A stretch of DNA of 64,000 bases from contig JAEXFN010000038.1 of assembly GCA_023400055.1 (NCBI GenBank), positions 62,001 to 126,000 on the forward strand. The letters run 5' to 3'. The notes under the pieces were generated by a model. It was not told the DNA's origin. It ran no database searches and worked only from the letters and a program-made list of their open reading frames with translations. Each line of letters begins with the position of its first letter. The first letter of the stretch is position 1. Shown here in pieces: positions 62,269-64,000 of the stretch. The translations under genes were made by a program, and so were the position numbers. Source of the stretch: Bacillota bacterium. Its GTDB lineage: Bacteria; Bacillota; UBA4882; UBA8346.

Positions 62269-64000
62269 ATGCGGAAGATAGTTTATTTTATTTTAATAGG
62301 GCTCTGTTTGACTTGCCTCATTTCATATCAAAGTCATGCCGCGGAAGTTGTTCATTCCGCGGCTGATATTATTTCCCCGGAAATTACAATTATCACTCCC
62401 CGGGCCGATAGTGCGATTGATGATGCGCAACCATGGATTGAAGTCCAGATGGTTGATATGGGTTCCGGTTTGCAGCCCAAAACAATTCGATTATATTTGG
62501 ATGGTATTAATGTGACCGGGCAAGCATTGATTGAAGAGATCGAAGTGACCGGTCAAGCACCGGTTCAACCATTACGGGTACGTTATCAACCCAACCGCGC
62601 ATTAGCGCCCGGAATGCATAAGGTGATCGTTAGGGTCCAGGATAAGGCCGGAAACTTAGCGGAGTGCCGTTGGAATTTTCAAATGAGTACCGGACAAGAC
62701 AGGGGTATCGGCTTAAGCGGAGTTAATACGTTACAAATCGAGGAATACCCCATTCGACAAATTACCGATAACGTTGACCTCGACCTTCAAGCCTGGCTGG
62801 GTCATACCAAGTTTCGTATTAACCAGCAAGGAAATATTACCAACTATCCAGCGGGAAGTCCCGATTTTATCTACAAAGGATATAATATCTACAATACTGG
62901 ATATACAGTGGGGATAACCCATCAAAATGTCGAAGCGTTATGGGGTAATGTGACCGTGCCGCTTGATTCGGAATTGCTCCAGATGGATCCGGCGATTAAT
63001 GGTAGCATCGTCAATGGTCAAGTTGGTAACGATACCGGAAATTATCAATTTGCAGTATTTTCGGGAGATGTTGGCAGCACCTCGGGACTAGGGATTGCAA
63101 TTTACCAATGCCAAGGCATTGTCGGATTTTGGCAATCACAGTCCGGATTGCAACTGGAGAGCTTTGGTTTACGGTTTGGTGATGATTTCGGCTCCTATTA
63201 TCTTGGCTTGAAGGGAAGTATGGCCGTTCGGCAACTTTTAGTCCGTTTTGAAACAATCTATGGCTCGTTGGATGATACGGCGGGAAACGCGTTGGCATTG
63301 CATTTGGACCAGCCGGTTGGACCGGCTTATTTAGGCTTTGATTATATCCTGTTTCAGCCCGATTATCCGACAACAGGCACTCCGACCTCATTTTCTTTGG
63401 ACGAAAATAATGGTAGTCGCCGCTATGCCCTGCGAACGAACCTTCGGTTAAGTAAAAATCAAGCGTTGCGTTTTCAAGGGTCTTTCACTGAAGATAATTT
63501 GAACCACTCAGCTGTATTAACCCGTTATCGGAAAAATTACTATGTAGATTATCAAATGCAGCCTGCGGTTTCGAGCGTTTTGAACCTCAATTATCAAGAA
63601 GATTATCGCTATCAAAATAATGGTTTTAATCGAGTAGACCCGGATCAGACCAAATCAATTTTAGCCGGTTATCAGCAGCAGTATCGTAATGTGACATTCA
63701 ATACCTCCATTACTTCAAGCCATGAAAATAACGCTGGGGAGATCTCCGCAACTAAACAGTATTTGCTATCTTGTACGTACCCGGTAAGTACAGTAAACTT
63801 GACACCATCTATCAGCTGGCAACAAGATCAGGACAAATATTGTGAGAATGTAACCGAGATGCGTGTAACTGTTGATTTTGGGTGGAACCCGGAGCTTAGC
63901 CGCAATAAGGTCGCGCTGTTTCACCGAATTCGGAACGAGGAACGCAATAATTCAATGACTAAAACTCATGAGACCGGTTGGGAGGCAACATTGAACTTGA
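62269..64000 (+). CDS. Secreted Ig-domain/beta-barrel-like protein (3' end outside window)
   Basis: The frame is open from ATG 62269 to the window edge (577 codons). Signal peptide (MRKIVYFILIGLCLTCLISY, cleavage near SHA). Residues about 35-150 form a bacterial Ig-like domain (ITIITPRADSAIDDAQPWIE, ending VRVQDKAGNLAECRWNFQM). From about 165 onward the sequence alternates hydrophobic and polar residues with many Tyr, Asn and Gln and short turns (RYALRTNLRLSKNQALRFQG, YYVDYQMQPAVSSVLNLNYQ). This is the look of an outer-membrane beta-barrel. If so, the cell has an outer membrane. GAAGG lies 10 bp upstream; 21 bp after the lipoprotein gene. The C-terminus cannot be inspected. Confidence 0.75.
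   Translation, partial: MRKIVYFILIGLCLTCLISYQSHAAEVVHSAADIISPEITIITPRADSAIDDAQPWIEVQMVDMGSGLQPKTIRLYLDGINVTGQALIEEIEVTGQAPVQPLRVRYQPNRALAPGMHKVIVRVQDKAGNLAECRWNFQMSTGQDRGIGLSGVNTLQIEEYPIRQITDNVDLDLQAWLGHTKFRINQQGNITNYPAGSPDFIYKGYNIYNTGYTVGITHQNVEALWGNVTVPLDSELLQMDPAINGSIVNGQVGNDTGNYQFAVFSGDVGSTSGLGIAIYQCQGIVGFWQSQSGLQLESFGLRFGDDFGSYYLGLKGSMAVRQLLVRFETIYGSLDDTAGNALALHLDQPVGPAYLGFDYILFQPDYPTTGTPTSFSLDENNGSRRYALRTNLRLSKNQALRFQGSFTEDNLNHSAVLTRYRKNYYVDYQMQPAVSSVLNLNYQEDYRYQNNGFNRVDPDQTKSILAGYQQQYRNVTFNTSITSSHENNAGEISATKQYLLSCTYPVSTVNLTPSISWQQDQDKYCENVTEMRVTVDFGWNPELSRNKVALFHRIRNEERNNSMTKTHETGWEATLNL

Overview
The window looks like chromosome of an anaerobic, spore-forming member of the Bacillota. 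The evidence is SpoVT behind a good sigma-G promoter, a Spo0E-like phosphatase, GGAGG ribosome sites with frequent TTG starts, and TRAP and ABC sugar-acid uptake operons. The last gene (62269 to the edge) reads like a secreted Ig domain followed by an outer-membrane beta-barrel, and two of the last three genes end in phenylalanine after an aromatic-rich tail. This suggests an outer membrane and hence a diderm Bacillota lineage (Limnochordia/Hydrogenispora-like). That placement is inference from gene content.

Layout. 1-19950 is GC-rich ordinary chromosome: mfd (5' end outside the window), a convergent O-antigen-ligase-like polymerase with TPRs, spoVT, a small unknown gene, a phosphohexomutase with a methyltransferase, an HtrA protease, an array of about 21-bp repeats, a sugar-acid operon (RpiR regulator, enolase-superfamily dehydratase, four-gene ABC importer), an orphan histidine kinase, and rlmH.

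Directly after the rlmH stop lies an accessory block, about 20.0-34.8 kb. It holds an ArgR-like regulator with palindromic TGAATA/TATTCA sites, an 852-aa primase-helicase, a DUF960 protein and two tandem large serine recombinases, the second strongly CcrB-like. On the other strand are a ParM/ParR partition pair, RadC, a glycine-zipper peptide and a WYL regulator-HtpX-secreted protein cargo operon. Insertion at the 3' end of rlmH with paired Ccr-type recombinases, DUF960 and a replication helicase is the architecture of staphylococcal SCC elements. I therefore read this as an SCC-like element in a distant spore-former, carrying its own segregation system. The first recombinase is cut by an in-frame amber codon.

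34.8-45.7 kb is an AT-rich defence island. It has a complete EcoR124-type type I restriction-modification operon (hsdM, a Zn-ribbon/DUF4145-like accessory gene, hsdS with a 3 x 12-bp spacer repeat, hsdR). Next come a small caspase-like protease, a frameshifted EVE-like plus PD-(D/E)xK nuclease gene, and an RHH-plus-PUA-like gene. The last three are bracketed by a 13-bp exact direct repeat, one copy of which lies inside a tRNA 3'-end-like fragment, with the ruin of a tyrosine integrase just outside.

45.7-47.1 kb is a graveyard: a second, unrelated array of exactly 21-bp repeats, an interspersed repeat, and relics of a LevR-type regulator and PTS enzyme I. 47.3-53.3 kb carries a Spo0E-like gene and a GntR-controlled TRAP operon (GntR, Gfo/Idh/MocA dehydrogenase, DctP, DctQ, DctM). 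After a decayed IS200-type element, 54.5-64.0 kb encodes a surface set: a 2346-aa BspA-type leucine-rich protein built from repeating modules, a lipoprotein, and the start of the barrel-like protein.
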